Source of the DNA: Deltaproteobacteria bacterium
GTDB lineage: Bacteria > Desulfobacterota > Desulfuromonadia > Desulfuromonadales > BM103
DNA length: 64,000 nucleotides
NCBI GenBank assembly: GCA_024279915.1
Contig: JAJRRB010000032.1
Location: 18,804 to 82,803 of the forward strand
Direction of reading: 5' to 3'
Shown here: one piece after another, positions 52,333 to 60,468 of the stretch
Layout of the letters: each line of letters begins with the position of its first letter
Numbering within the stretch: the stretch's first letter is position 1
Translations under genes and position numbers: made by a program
Notes under the pieces: generated by a model
Database searches by the model: none
Seen by the model: the letters and a program-made list of their open reading frames with translations, nothing else
What the model was told of the DNA's origin: nothing

Positions 52333-52515
52333 ATGAAAATATATATCGATAAGAATAAATGCCACGGCTCGGGCGAGTGCCTCAAGGTCTGTCCCCATGG
52401 TGCACTACAGATCATTGATGGTAAGGCTGTTGTTAGTCACGACAGATGCGACCTGGACGGGCTATGTATTCCTGCTTGCCCGCATGACGCCATCAATATT
52501 GTGGAAGATGCCTAG
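52333..52515 (+). CDS. Small ferredoxin-like protein with non-cysteine second ligands
   Basis: The product is 60 aa from ATG 52333, with AGGAG upstream. Two ferredoxin motifs are clear but each lacks its second cysteine: KCHGSGECLKVCP reads C-x2-S-x2-C-x3-CP and RCDLDGLCIPACP reads C-x2-D-x2-C-x3-CP. Such sites often hold [3Fe-4S] or aspartate-ligated [4Fe-4S] clusters. It lies 31 bp after the second REC-PilZ gene and 29 bp before a DUF1460 gene, all in one direction. Confidence 0.88.
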   Translation: MKIYIDKNKCHGSGECLKVCPHGALQIIDGKAVVSHDRCDLDGLCIPACPHDAINIVEDA

Positions 52516-52544
52516 AAAAACCAAACTAGCGGCCCGTAACTAAG

Positions 52545-53351
52545 ATGATTAGTCCCGTTGTTCGCAGACTTAAGCTAACTTTATTGATGTTGTTCATTCT
52601 GTTTAGCGTCGTATTGATCGCTCGTGCAGATATGATTAATCTCGGTCGCTGGAGTGAAGTCGATCTCTCGAAAATTATCTCTTCAGCAAACTTGATCGAA
52701 AGTCCTGGTGCCCAGGTCGTGATGCTCTCTAATCTTTTTGTCGACACGTCTTATGCCGAGAACACTTTGGTCGGAGGCCCTCATAAAGTTGAACAGCTGG
52801 TTCTGAACCTGGATGGGTTTGACTGCTTCACTTTTCTTGATGTGGTTGAGTCTCTTCGTCGTGCTTCAGATAGTGAGAATCTCCTGGAGCAACTGAAGGG
52901 TGTACGTTATACCAACGGCATGGTTACCTATGCAAATCGCAGACATTTTTTTAGCGACTGGGTCGCTGAAGATGTTACTGCCATTGAGGATTTTACAGAC
53001 AGAGTCGGGCAAGGCAGAACACTTAAAGTGAGCAAACAACTCAATCGCAAGGCAGACGGTTCGCTTTGGTTGCCCGGTATTGCTATCAGGCCGCGGCAAA
53101 TTTACTACATTCCAACTGCAAATATGGATACTGACATGCTCTCTGCGTTGCAACCCGGAGATTATATCGGTATCTACTCAAATCACGCTGGACTTGATGT
53201 CAGCCACACTGGATTGATTGTTAAGCGTGAGGGGAGGGTCCTCTTGCGTCACGCTTCGTCGCGTAGTGACACGGGGCGGGTTGTCGACGAAGATTTGCTT
53301 GAATATCTGCAGAACAAACCCGGCTTATTGATCTATCGCGTCAAACCATGA
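52545..53351 (+). CDS. DUF1460 (amidase-like) exported protein
   Basis: The product is 268 aa. It has a signal helix ending LIARADM. The family blocks are LNLDGFDCFTFLDVVESLRR, with a cysteine in the position of the NlpC/P60-like nucleophile, MVTYANRRHFFSDWV and a late histidine in DVSHTGLIV. DUF1460 proteins are thought to be cysteine amidases acting on peptidoglycan. It overlaps the EamA transporter gene by 4 bp. Confidence 0.85.
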   Translation: MISPVVRRLKLTLLMLFILFSVVLIARADMINLGRWSEVDLSKIISSANLIESPGAQVVMLSNLFVDTSYAENTLVGGPHKVEQLVLNLDGFDCFTFLDVVESLRRASDSENLLEQLKGVRYTNGMVTYANRRHFFSDWVAEDVTAIEDFTDRVGQGRTLKVSKQLNRKADGSLWLPGIAIRPRQIYYIPTANMDTDMLSALQPGDYIGIYSNHAGLDVSHTGLIVKREGRVLLRHASSRSDTGRVVDEDLLEYLQNKPGLLIYRVKP

Positions 53352-54229
53352 TGAGTATTAAGGATCGGCCATACCTTCTGCTGACTTTGGCAGTACTCTT
53401 CTGGGCCGGGAATTTCATCCTTGGCCGTGCATTCCACGGTGAGATCCCTCCGATTGCTCTTGCTTTCTGGCGCTGGGTTGGGGCTGCCTTACTGGTTACC
53501 TGGCCTGCGTTACCCCATTTGCGTAGAGATCATCGGGCCTTGCGTAAGAGCTGGCCAGCAGTCCTGTTGCTCGCAATTCTTGGTATCGCTGCATTTAACA
53601 CTCTTGCCTACAGTGGTCTGCAATATACTGAGGCGATCAACGCTTTTCTTCTACAGTCGTTGATGCCTGTCCTTATTGTGCTACTTTCCTTAGCAATCTT
53701 CCGTGAAAAAGTTACCAGACAACAGTGTTCCGGTATTCTGGTCTCGCTTTGTGGCGCTGTCATGATCATCGCCAGGGGAGACACTGAGGTTTTGTTGTCC
53801 CTCTCTGTCAACCGTGGCGATATACTGGTTTTTACCGCGATTGCGTGCTATGCGGGATACACGGTGATGTTACGCAAACGTCCTCATGTACATCCTCTGG
53901 CATTTCTCTGCACAATTTTCTGGGTTGGTTCCATAATCCTTGTCCCGCTTTATCTTTGGGAAACAATGACAGTAGCCAGTCTGGTTCTCAACCCTGCGAA
54001 CCTTATGGTCATAGGCTATGTTATGGTTTTTCCGTCAATCGTCTCATACCTCTGTTACAACCGTGGAGTCGAGCTGGTTGGCGCGAACCGCGCCGGTCTC
54101 TTCATTCATCTGATGCCGGTTTTCGGCAGTATCATGGCCGTTGTTTTCCTTAACGAAGCCTTCTGCTGGTATCATGGTGCGGGAATAATGCTGATTGGGT
54201 CGGGGATTTATTTAGCGACACGTAAATAG
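53348..54229 (+). CDS. DMT-superfamily transporter (EamA type)
   Basis: The product is 293 aa with ten hydrophobic helices in two EamA halves. Family blocks are LFWAGNFILGRAF at the first helix, YSGLQYTEAINAFLLQSLMPVLI in the third and fourth, and GANRAGLFIHLMPVFGSIMA in the second half. EamA carriers export amino acids or metabolites; the substrate is unknown. Overlap of 4 bp with the DUF1460 gene suggests joint expression. Confidence 0.9.
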   Translation: MMSIKDRPYLLLTLAVLFWAGNFILGRAFHGEIPPIALAFWRWVGAALLVTWPALPHLRRDHRALRKSWPAVLLLAILGIAAFNTLAYSGLQYTEAINAFLLQSLMPVLIVLLSLAIFREKVTRQQCSGILVSLCGAVMIIARGDTEVLLSLSVNRGDILVFTAIACYAGYTVMLRKRPHVHPLAFLCTIFWVGSIILVPLYLWETMTVASLVLNPANLMVIGYVMVFPSIVSYLCYNRGVELVGANRAGLFIHLMPVFGSIMAVVFLNEAFCWYHGAGIMLIGSGIYLATRK

Positions 54230-54348
54230 CGGGATGGCAAAACTGACTCATTTCTCCGAAAACAAATGCATTCTGGTATTGAAGAATGTATAAATACAAA
54301 GGTTTTTTGTTAGCACAAACCCTCCAAACTGTAAATAGAAGGCAAAAC

Positions 54349-54720
54349 ATGAAGCAACATGACACTATCTTGATGTACGGTCTGTCTGGCGTCAGCGTTA
54401 TCAGTTCTTTCCTCTTTATTATGTATGGCATGAGCATTATCCTCTCCGAAACCGCGGCCCAGGCGGGTATCATCTTCGCGTACGTCACTACTGCCTATGG
54501 ACTCGCCAATATTGCAATTCTTAGCGTGGCCTGGAGTAGTCGCGAAAGCTGGGCAGAAGGGGCAAACAAATTTATTGCTTTGTGTTTCCTCGGGGTTTTC
54601 GTGATGGATATGGTGAATGCCGGGATGAAAAGCCGTCTTGGGATTGTCGGTATCCTCTTTGTCGCTCTGATCATGCTGGCCAACTGGTTTGCAGTCAAAA
54701 AAGTGATCAGCAGGGCCTGA
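54349..54720 (+). CDS. Small four-helix membrane protein, function unknown
   Basis: The product is 123 aa from ATG 54349, preceded by AAGG; a longer in-frame start at 54286 would add 21 polar residues. Four hydrophobic segments fill nearly all of it (for example VISSFLFIMYGMSIIL and FLGVFVMDMVNAGM). No family is recognised. It stands alone, 119 bp after the EamA gene. Confidence 0.7.
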   Translation: MKQHDTILMYGLSGVSVISSFLFIMYGMSIILSETAAQAGIIFAYVTTAYGLANIAILSVAWSSRESWAEGANKFIALCFLGVFVMDMVNAGMKSRLGIVGILFVALIMLANWFAVKKVISRA

Positions 54721-54818
54721 TCGTTTGCTGACTTCTCCTGTGCTGTGCTTGACATCCCGTTTTAACCTGAGAACATGAAATAGACTCCACTTCTTGCTTG
54801 CCTGAGGAGATTCTGACC

Positions 54819-55910
54819 ATGTCCATTATCCCCGGTTACACCCCTCCCGATTTTACTGATTCACCGCTGGTTAACGCTCCTGTTGTTACCGTCGAGCTAG
54901 CACCGGCAGACGGTGTCGTGCCGAAGAATTATCACGGAACCTCCAACCACCCCGAATATCTCCATCTGGGTGCTGGCCGTTGGGTGCTTGCTCCCGAAAG
55001 CCGAATGGACGCCGTTATGGTCCTTGATGGAGACAATGTTGACGTTGTGGAGGCCCGTCGCGTTCGTAAGGGCGATCAGGTTGTGGTTGGGCGCACCGAG
55101 AATGGTGAAGAAGGCATCTACGTACACGTAGTGGGCTTTGCGCAACCGACTGAGGGATCGGCGGATAAGTTTACCTTCCGTACTCGCGGCACCCGGGAGA
55201 CACCTTTCTCGCGCCACTACGATACTCTTTATGACGTCTTGCGTCATGATCGTGATCACGGTCATATCGTCTGGGTTCTCGGCCCCGCTGTTGCTTTCGA
55301 TAAGGATAGCCGAGATGCCATGCAGGGGCTGATCGAAAATGGCTATTGCCATGGCCTGCTTGCCGGTAATGCCCTGGCGACTCACGACCTTGAAGCTGCG
55401 TTTTTTCGGACTGGTTTGGGCCAGGATATCTATTCACAAACGTTGAGGCCTCTCGGTCATTATAATCACCTCGACATCATTAACGAAGTGCGCAGTCGTG
55501 GCTCTATTGCTAAGACGATTGAAGAGCTTGAGTTGAACGACGGCATCATCTATGCCTGTGAAAAACATAAAGTTCCATACGTACTAGCTGGCTCAATTCG
55601 TGATGACGGGCCGTTGCCTGAGGTGATTTCAGACGTCTACCAGGCCCAGGATGCCATGCGTGAACATGCCCGCAAGGCGACCACGGTTGTGGCCCTGGCG
55701 ACTCAATTGCATTCAATCGCCTTCGGCAACATGGTCCCGAGTTACCGGATTTCGGATGATGGTAATGTCCGCCCGGTATTTTTCTATATCGTTGATATGT
55801 CTGAGTTCAGTGCGGACAAACTTGCTAATCGCGGTTCCGCACAGGCTGTCGCGATCTTGACCAACGCACAGGATTTCATGGTGAATCTTTGGAATAACCT
55901 AAAAGATTGA
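54819..55910 (+). CDS. Ornithine cyclodeaminase-like protein (TIGR00300 / LOR-SDH domain family)
   Basis: The product is 363 aa from ATG 54819, preceded by GAGGAG. The N-terminal part matches the LOR/SDH-type domain (DGVVPKNYHGTSNHPEYLHL, then GRWVLAPESRMDAVMVLDGD), and the C-terminal two thirds contains IVWVLGPAVAFDKDSRDA and GLLAGNALATHDLEAAFF. The family includes archaeal-type ornithine cyclodeaminases and the C-terminal part of cyanobacterial arginine-degrading enzymes. It would make proline from ornithine. The next gene is an arginase, which supplies ornithine, supporting this reading. The archaeal N-terminal domain appears shortened here. Confidence 0.78.
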   Translation: MSIIPGYTPPDFTDSPLVNAPVVTVELAPADGVVPKNYHGTSNHPEYLHLGAGRWVLAPESRMDAVMVLDGDNVDVVEARRVRKGDQVVVGRTENGEEGIYVHVVGFAQPTEGSADKFTFRTRGTRETPFSRHYDTLYDVLRHDRDHGHIVWVLGPAVAFDKDSRDAMQGLIENGYCHGLLAGNALATHDLEAAFFRTGLGQDIYSQTLRPLGHYNHLDIINEVRSRGSIAKTIEELELNDGIIYACEKHKVPYVLAGSIRDDGPLPEVISDVYQAQDAMREHARKATTVVALATQLHSIAFGNMVPSYRISDDGNVRPVFFYIVDMSEFSADKLANRGSAQAVAILTNAQDFMVNLWNNLKD

Positions 55911-55933
55911 TTGACGATGCGAAAGGCGAACTC

Positions 55934-56824
55934 ATGAAGAAATCTGTGCAGATTATAGGTGTACCGATCGACCTGGGCCAGTCGCATCGCGGTGTTGATC
56001 TTGGACCTGGGGCCTTGCGCTATGCCGGTCTTGCCGCTCGCCTTGAACAGCTTGGTTACAAAGTCCACGATTCCGGCAACTTGAAGACGCCAGTGCGTGA
56101 ATCGCTCACCTCTGAACGTCAGAATAACTATCTGCCATCGATCAAAGCAATCTGCGAGGATGTTTGTCTAGCAGGACAAAAGGCTGTTGTTCAGGGACAT
56201 ATCCCGATCTTCCTTGGTGGTGATCATTCCATTTCTGTTGGAACCATTGCCGGTGTAACTCAACAACAACCAGCTGGTGTCCTCTGGATTGACGCCCATG
56301 GTGATTTCAACACGCTGGAAACGTCTTCATCGGGCAATATCCACGGCATGGCACTGGCACTTTTGCTCGGCCGGGGTTCTCCTGATCTTGTTGGTGTCGG
56401 CGGTCCGGGTGCAACCTTGCAGCCGGAAGATGTTGTCATGATCGGAGTGCGCGACCTTGACGACCGTGAACGGCAGAATCTGAGCGAGAGTGGTGTCGCC
56501 ATTTATACGATGCGTGATGTTGACGAGCGAGGGATGGGGGTTGTCGCCAGCGAGGCTCTATAGCGTTTAAACCACCGTGAACGATTGCATGTCAGTCTGG
56601 ATGTCGACGCTCTTGATCCGCAGGCCACGCCCGGAGCCGGGCCCTTGGTGCCCGGTGGTTTGACTTACCGCGAAGGTCAGCTGCTGATGGAAATCATCGC
56701 TGATTCAGGACGACTCAGCTCTCTTGATATTGTCGAAATCAACCCGATTCTGGATAGTCTCAACAAGACAGCGCTCACTGCAGTAGAATTGACGGCTTCT
56801 CTCTTTGGCAAGCGGATTCTCTGA
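55934..56824 (+). pseudogene. Arginase, interrupted by an in-frame TAG
   Basis: Reading from ATG 55934, the protein shows arginase motifs GGDHS (residues 95-99) and DAHGDFN (120-126). At codon 210 (56561-56563) a TAG stops it, after EAL; the same frame continues [19 protein letters not shown] (D223) and PGGLTYREG to TGA 56822-56824, total about 295 residues, the usual length. Without readthrough the product lacks the third manganese motif DVDxxDP and cannot be active. One change (CAG to TAG, for instance) explains it. Upstream is the ornithine cyclodeaminase-like gene, so an arginine-to-proline route may have been lost, unless the stop is a base-call error or suppressed. Confidence 0.85.
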
Positions 56825-57481
56825 TTAAGCCAGAGGGATGACGTAAAAAAGCACTGCGAAGAAATGCAGAATGCTTCCAGCCAGAACGAATCCGTGCCAG
56901 ATCGCGTGATGATAACGCAGACTCTTCCAGAGATAAAAACCGACTCCTGAGGTATACGCCAACCCACCAAGCAACAACAGGATCAGCCCGCCAGGCGCAA
57001 CAGCGTCGAGCATTGGTTTTATCGCGATCACTACGACCCAGCCCATGCCGATATAGAGCGACAGGGATATCCCCTGCCAGCGACGGAGTAGCGAGACTTG
57101 AAAGAGTACGCCGAGCAGGGCCAGAGTCCAGATGATGCCGAATAGTGTCCAACCCCATGTGTCGCGCAGGTTGACAAGCATAAACGGTGTGTAGGTTCCG
57201 GCGATCAACAGGAAGATTGCAGAGTGATCGAGGACACGCATGATACTCTTTGCACGCGGAATCTGAATGCTGTGATAAAGGGTCGAAAATGCGTATTGCA
57301 GGATCAGGGTTGTCGCAAAGACCGTGCAACTGACCAGATGCCAGATATTACCCAGGCGACTGGCAAAACCTATTAAAACAGCCAGCCCGGCAATGGCCAG
57401 TATCAGGCCTATCCCGTGAGTTACACTGTTGGCGACTTCTTCGCTGGTGCTGTAGCGTGGGACAACGTTTGTGGATATCAT
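56825..57481 (-). CDS. Hemolysin III / adiponectin-receptor-like membrane protein
   Basis: The product is 218 aa with seven hydrophobic helices. HlyIII family motifs are [12 protein letters not shown] at the N-terminus, STLYHSI with a metal-ligand histidine, [20 protein letters not shown] and, late, [16 protein letters not shown] with the HxxxH pair. The family are PAQR-type zinc-dependent membrane hydrolases; activity in bacteria is uncertain. Its stop abuts the arginase stop on the other strand. Confidence 0.92.
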   Translation of the reverse strand: MISTNVVPRYSTSEEVANSVTHGIGLILAIAGLAVLIGFASRLGNIWHLVSCTVFATTLILQYAFSTLYHSIQIPRAKSIMRVLDHSAIFLLIAGTYTPFMLVNLRDTWGWTLFGIIWTLALLGVLFQVSLLRRWQGISLSLYIGMGWVVVIAIKPMLDAVAPGGLILLLLGGLAYTSGVGFYLWKSLRYHHAIWHGFVLAGSILHFFAVLFYVIPLA

Positions 57482-57679
57482 GATTCTACTCCGCTTTGTG
57501 GGACCTCATTACCTAACCATTGCTCGCCATTATGCATTGATCAGCAAAAAACCAAGGTAAAACTTTTGTAACTATTAGTGGCCTGAATAAATATGTGCGA
57601 TGATGCCCTCGCATTATCACTGTGGTAATATCACGACTATTTTTCGAGCGTCTTTATCGTCTGTTTTTTGGGAGCAAGC

Positions 57680-58591
57680 ATGTCAGCACACGGAAGTAAT
57701 CCTACCAGGGCGATCATGTACGCATTTTTCGCTAATCTGGGCGTCGCCATTGCCAAGGCGGTGGCAGCGTATTTCACCGGTAGCAGTAGTGCCATTGCCG
57801 AGGTCTGTCATTCGGTAGCCGATTGCGGCAATCAGCTCTTGTTGCTTGTGGGCATCAAACGCTCCCAAAAAGCTGCCGATGCAGAACATCCACTAGGATA
57901 TGGCAAGGCGAGCTATTTCTGGTCATTCATTGTTGCTATCCTGCTTTTCTCGGTCGGAGGACTCTTCTCCATTTACGAGGGAACGCATAGGCTTTCACAC
58001 CCGGAGCCGATGAGCAACGCCTGGATTCTGATCGTCGTGCTTGTTGCTTCGATTGTGATGGAAGGCGCTAGCCTGCGTGGTTGTCTTATAGAGATCAAGA
58101 AAGCGAGAGGGGAGAGGACGCTGCGTGAGTGGATCAAACATACTCGCAGCTCAGAACTGCTGGTGGTCCTTGGTGAAGATTATGCTGCACAGATCGGGTT
58201 GTTCCTCGCCCTTGGTTTTGTCATTCTGGCAATTGTTACCGGTAACCCGATGTATGACGCCATGGGGTCAATCTGCATCGGCGTACTCCTGGTTATTGTC
58301 GCCGTTTTTATCTCGATTAAAGTTAAGGCCCTTCTGATTGGCCGCTCTGCCGATCCTGAGACAGTCGCTAAAATTAAAAGTATCATTGCTGACGATCAGG
58401 ACGTTCTGGAACTCTTTAATGCGGTCACTTTACAGATGGGGCCGAAGGCCATGCTTGCCATCAAGATACGTATGCGCGAGGATATGCCAGTCGGCGCTGC
58501 TGCCAGGGCTATCAATGAGCTTGAGAGGGATATTAAGAAGGCAATACCGGATATCGGCTGGTGTTTTGTTGAGATCGATGTGACCGATTGA
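57680..58591 (+). CDS. Cation diffusion facilitator transporter
   Basis: The product is 303 aa from ATG 57680, with GGGAG upstream. Six helices and a cytoplasmic domain are visible. The second helix motif is HSVADCGNQ, an HxxxDxxxN variant of the usual HxxxDxxxD site and typical of the SLC30A9-like CDF subgroup, followed by DAEHPLGYGKASYFW. Metal choice (Zn2+, Mn2+, Fe2+) cannot be told. It is monocistronic. Confidence 0.9.
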   Translation: MSAHGSNPTRAIMYAFFANLGVAIAKAVAAYFTGSSSAIAEVCHSVADCGNQLLLLVGIKRSQKAADAEHPLGYGKASYFWSFIVAILLFSVGGLFSIYEGTHRLSHPEPMSNAWILIVVLVASIVMEGASLRGCLIEIKKARGERTLREWIKHTRSSELLVVLGEDYAAQIGLFLALGFVILAIVTGNPMYDAMGSICIGVLLVIVAVFISIKVKALLIGRSADPETVAKIKSIIADDQDVLELFNAVTLQMGPKAMLAIKIRMREDMPVGAAARAINELERDIKKAIPDIGWCFVEIDVTD

Positions 58592-58605
58592 TCCTGGTAT
58601 GTTAG

Positions 58606-58998
58606 TTACTGATTCCCATCTTCTTCAGACCGCAATCTCTCCAGCTTTGGCAAAGGACTCTTGTTGCCATCGATGTCCACTTGAGCAAAGGTTATGGTGG
58701 TTGAGAAGACGTCGGTCTCGGTGGCCGAGCCAGGGGCGTCAGCAAAGACATCGACGCTGTATTGAACTGAGGATTCACCGCGCTTGGTTGGTTTGATGTT
58801 GAAACGCAGGATGGAACCGTTGGCGACTGGTCGGCGAAAACTGATCTGGTCCATGCCGACAGTAACAAGCGGGCAGCCTGGAAAATCAAGAGACGCGACC
58901 AGCCAGGCGTATTCGTCTACCCATTGCAGAAGTGCGCCGCCAAAGAGAAAACCGTAGTGGTTGAGGTGTTCCTGGCGAACTATGGCATAATTATTCAT
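58606..58998 (-). CDS. Hotdog-fold acyl-CoA thioesterase
   Basis: The product is 130 aa. The pattern HLNHYGFLFGGALLQWVDEYA holds the catalytic helix of YciA-type thioesterases, where an aspartate and hydrophobic helix face the thioester; VTVGMDQISFRRPV follows as usual. It cleaves acyl-CoA to acid and CoA; chain preference is unknown. Confidence 0.88.
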   Translation of the reverse strand: MNNYAIVRQEHLNHYGFLFGGALLQWVDEYAWLVASLDFPGCPLVTVGMDQISFRRPVANGSILRFNIKPTKRGESSVQYSVDVFADAPGSATETDVFSTTITFAQVDIDGNKSPLPKLERLRSEEDGNQ

Positions 58999-59053
58999 CA
59001 GCCCATCTCGTTTAATTCAGGAGACATGTTCCGTAAAGTGAGTATTCTGAAAT

Positions 59054-59491
59054 TTATTGCTCTAGAGGTTCTGCAGATGTTTTGAGCGACTCTTCAATGC
59101 GTGCATGACATTCATCAACCCAGTCAAAGAGGTCACTCAATTTAAACGGTTTGCGAAAGTATTGGATGCCCAAGTCGTTCAGCTCGTTCATATAGTGGAT
59201 CGTCAGGTAGCCGCTCATGATTGCTACATTGCCTTGGACTAGAGGATGACAACCTTTTTTTTTGAGCTTTTTGAAAAAATCGATCCCTTCAATATTGGGC
59301 ATAACGTTATCTGCTATCAGGATGTCGGCACAGGGCTCATTTGGCAGACAGGGGCAGATCTCTCTGTTAATGAAAGGAAACTCGGTTGGATCGGAGAGAG
59401 CCGTGACCTCATGTCCTTTGCTGCTCAGAGCTGTCTGTAACATGGTGCGGAACTCTGCATCATCATCAAAAACCAGGATACGCAGTTTCAT
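59054..59491 (-). CDS. Single-domain response regulator
   Basis: The product is 145 aa, a receiver domain with FDDDAEF, the phosphoacceptor aspartate in ILIADNVMPNIEG and lysine in YFRKPFKL. It carries an insertion with a cysteine cluster, REICPCLPNEPCADIL, before the phosphoacceptor strand. No output domain or kinase gene is present. It could be a CheY-like phosphate relay or an orphan. Confidence 0.85.
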   Translation of the reverse strand: MKLRILVFDDDAEFRTMLQTALSSKGHEVTALSDPTEFPFINREICPCLPNEPCADILIADNVMPNIEGIDFFKKLKKKGCHPLVQGNVAIMSGYLTIHYMNELNDLGIQYFRKPFKLSDLFDWVDECHARIEESLKTSAEPLEQ

Positions 59492-59579
59492 CTTACCCTC
59501 TTTGAATTACGATATTAGTCAGGTTTGCCATAAATCTTAACACAACTTTTTAGTTTTTAAATGTAACGGGGAATGTTTC

Positions 59580-59975
59580 TTAGTTTTTTTTAGCAATTGG
59601 GCAACTGGTCGCATGTCCCGCCGGAAACAAATGCCTGAATCTGGCAAAAAATGCGTATCCAGCGCGTGCTGTTAAATGGATCCCCGGCAGGCCGACAACC
59701 GTTGACAATAGAGGGTAGAAAGGTGATGGCAATGCCTCCCAGAGTTGGCGGAATGCTTCAACTCCTGTAAAATATTGACCATCTGCATCCCGCGCATGCA
59801 GTTGTGCCTGAAACTCACCAATCGTCTTGCCGAATGTCTCGGCGTCAAAATCAATGGCTGCAATATCGACAAACTCTACCCGCTGGTCGGCAATTGAACG
59901 ATAGTAACTGATTTCTGTGGAGCAAACGCCACAGGCGCCGTCAAAAAAAATGCTAAGGGGATATTGAGTCGTCAT
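59580..59975 (-). CDS. DUF393 (DCC-type) thiol oxidoreductase-like protein
   Basis: The product is 131 aa. The DCC motif FFDGACGVCSTEI (residues about 9-21) holds a CxxC pair, and a late arginine-rich patch with PFYPLL follows. DUF393 proteins resemble thioredoxin-fold enzymes; the reaction is not known. It is the last minus-strand gene before the selenoprotein region. Confidence 0.85.
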   Translation of the reverse strand: MTTQYPLSIFFDGACGVCSTEISYYRSIADQRVEFVDIAAIDFDAETFGKTIGEFQAQLHARDADGQYFTGVEAFRQLWEALPSPFYPLLSTVVGLPGIHLTARAGYAFFARFRHLFPAGHATSCPIAKKN

Positions 59976-60076
59976 GATTCTATCCTCTTTCTCTGTAAAA
60001 AATGTCTTTGTCTCTGTTATTATAACCTTAATTCAAATGAGGCTTTTGCAAAAATCATTGATCTTCATTTTCGCTT

Positions 60077-60119
60077 ATGCGGGAATCCATGTTCCTTGAC
60101 AACCTCTGGATTCCCGCAT
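60077..60119. repeat. Inverted repeat of the dispersed-element type
   Basis: ATGCGGGAATCCA (60077-60089) and TGGATTCCCGCAT (60107-60119) form a perfect 13-bp palindrome with a 17-nt loop, followed by GCGCGAGAATGAC. The same pattern of an inverted repeat plus GAATGAC is common in Proteobacterial intergenic elements. It lies 110 bp upstream of the selenoprotein gene. Confidence 0.7.
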
Positions 60120-60229
60120 GCGCGAGAATGACGTCAAAGACATGAGTAGCATCTGAAAGACTTGGACTAAAGCCCATAGTTTTGATCTAGCGTGATGAAA
60201 TAATAAAAATATGTCCAAAGGAGTAAGTT

Positions 60230-60451
60230 ATGAAGGCAAGCATTGAATACTGTACTATGTGAAGCTATGAACCTCGTGCTGTCAGTTTGGCAGCCTTATT
60301 GAAAAAGCATTGTGGTTACGAGGTCGAGTTGATTGGATCAACGGGTGGCGTTTTCGAAGTAGTGGTTGGTGGAAAACTGATTTATTCGAAGAAGTCGACC
60401 GGTGAATTTCCCGATGAGCAGCAACTGTTGAAACAACTGGTCAATCCATAA
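60230..60451 (+). CDS. SelW-like (Rdx family) selenoprotein with in-frame UGA
   Basis: The product is 73 aa if UGA 60260-60262 is read as selenocysteine. AAAGGAG at 60217-60223 lies 6 bp before ATG 60230. The reading is MKASIEYCTM-Sec-SYEPRAVSL, giving the C8-x-x-U11 redox motif, then ELIGSTGGVFEVVVGGKLIY and EFPDEQQLLKQLVNP, matching the SelW/SelT/SelH-type Rdx family along its whole length. Rdx proteins are thioredoxin-fold redox proteins, often selenoproteins. Frame and homology continue on both sides of the UGA, and the Cys form is CxxC. The next gene (SDR) has its ribosome site over the stop, so the two are cotranscribed. Confidence 0.88.
60260..60300 (+). promoter_or_regulatory. UGA codon with candidate bacterial SECIS hairpin
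   Basis: The Sec-coding UGA at 60260-60262 is followed 15 nt later by GCTG (60278-60281) pairing with CAGC (60291-60294) around a 9-nt loop TCAGTTTGG. Bacterial SECIS elements sit directly downstream of the UGA and expose a G-U-containing loop, as here. The stem is short, so support is moderate. Confidence 0.6.
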
Positions 60452-60468
60452 AAGGAGTGACATATCCA

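Noticed and set aside
56561..56563. TAG as pyrrolysine codon
   Set aside because: No pyl genes in view and the position is not a catalytic site; a point mutation or base-call error is simpler.
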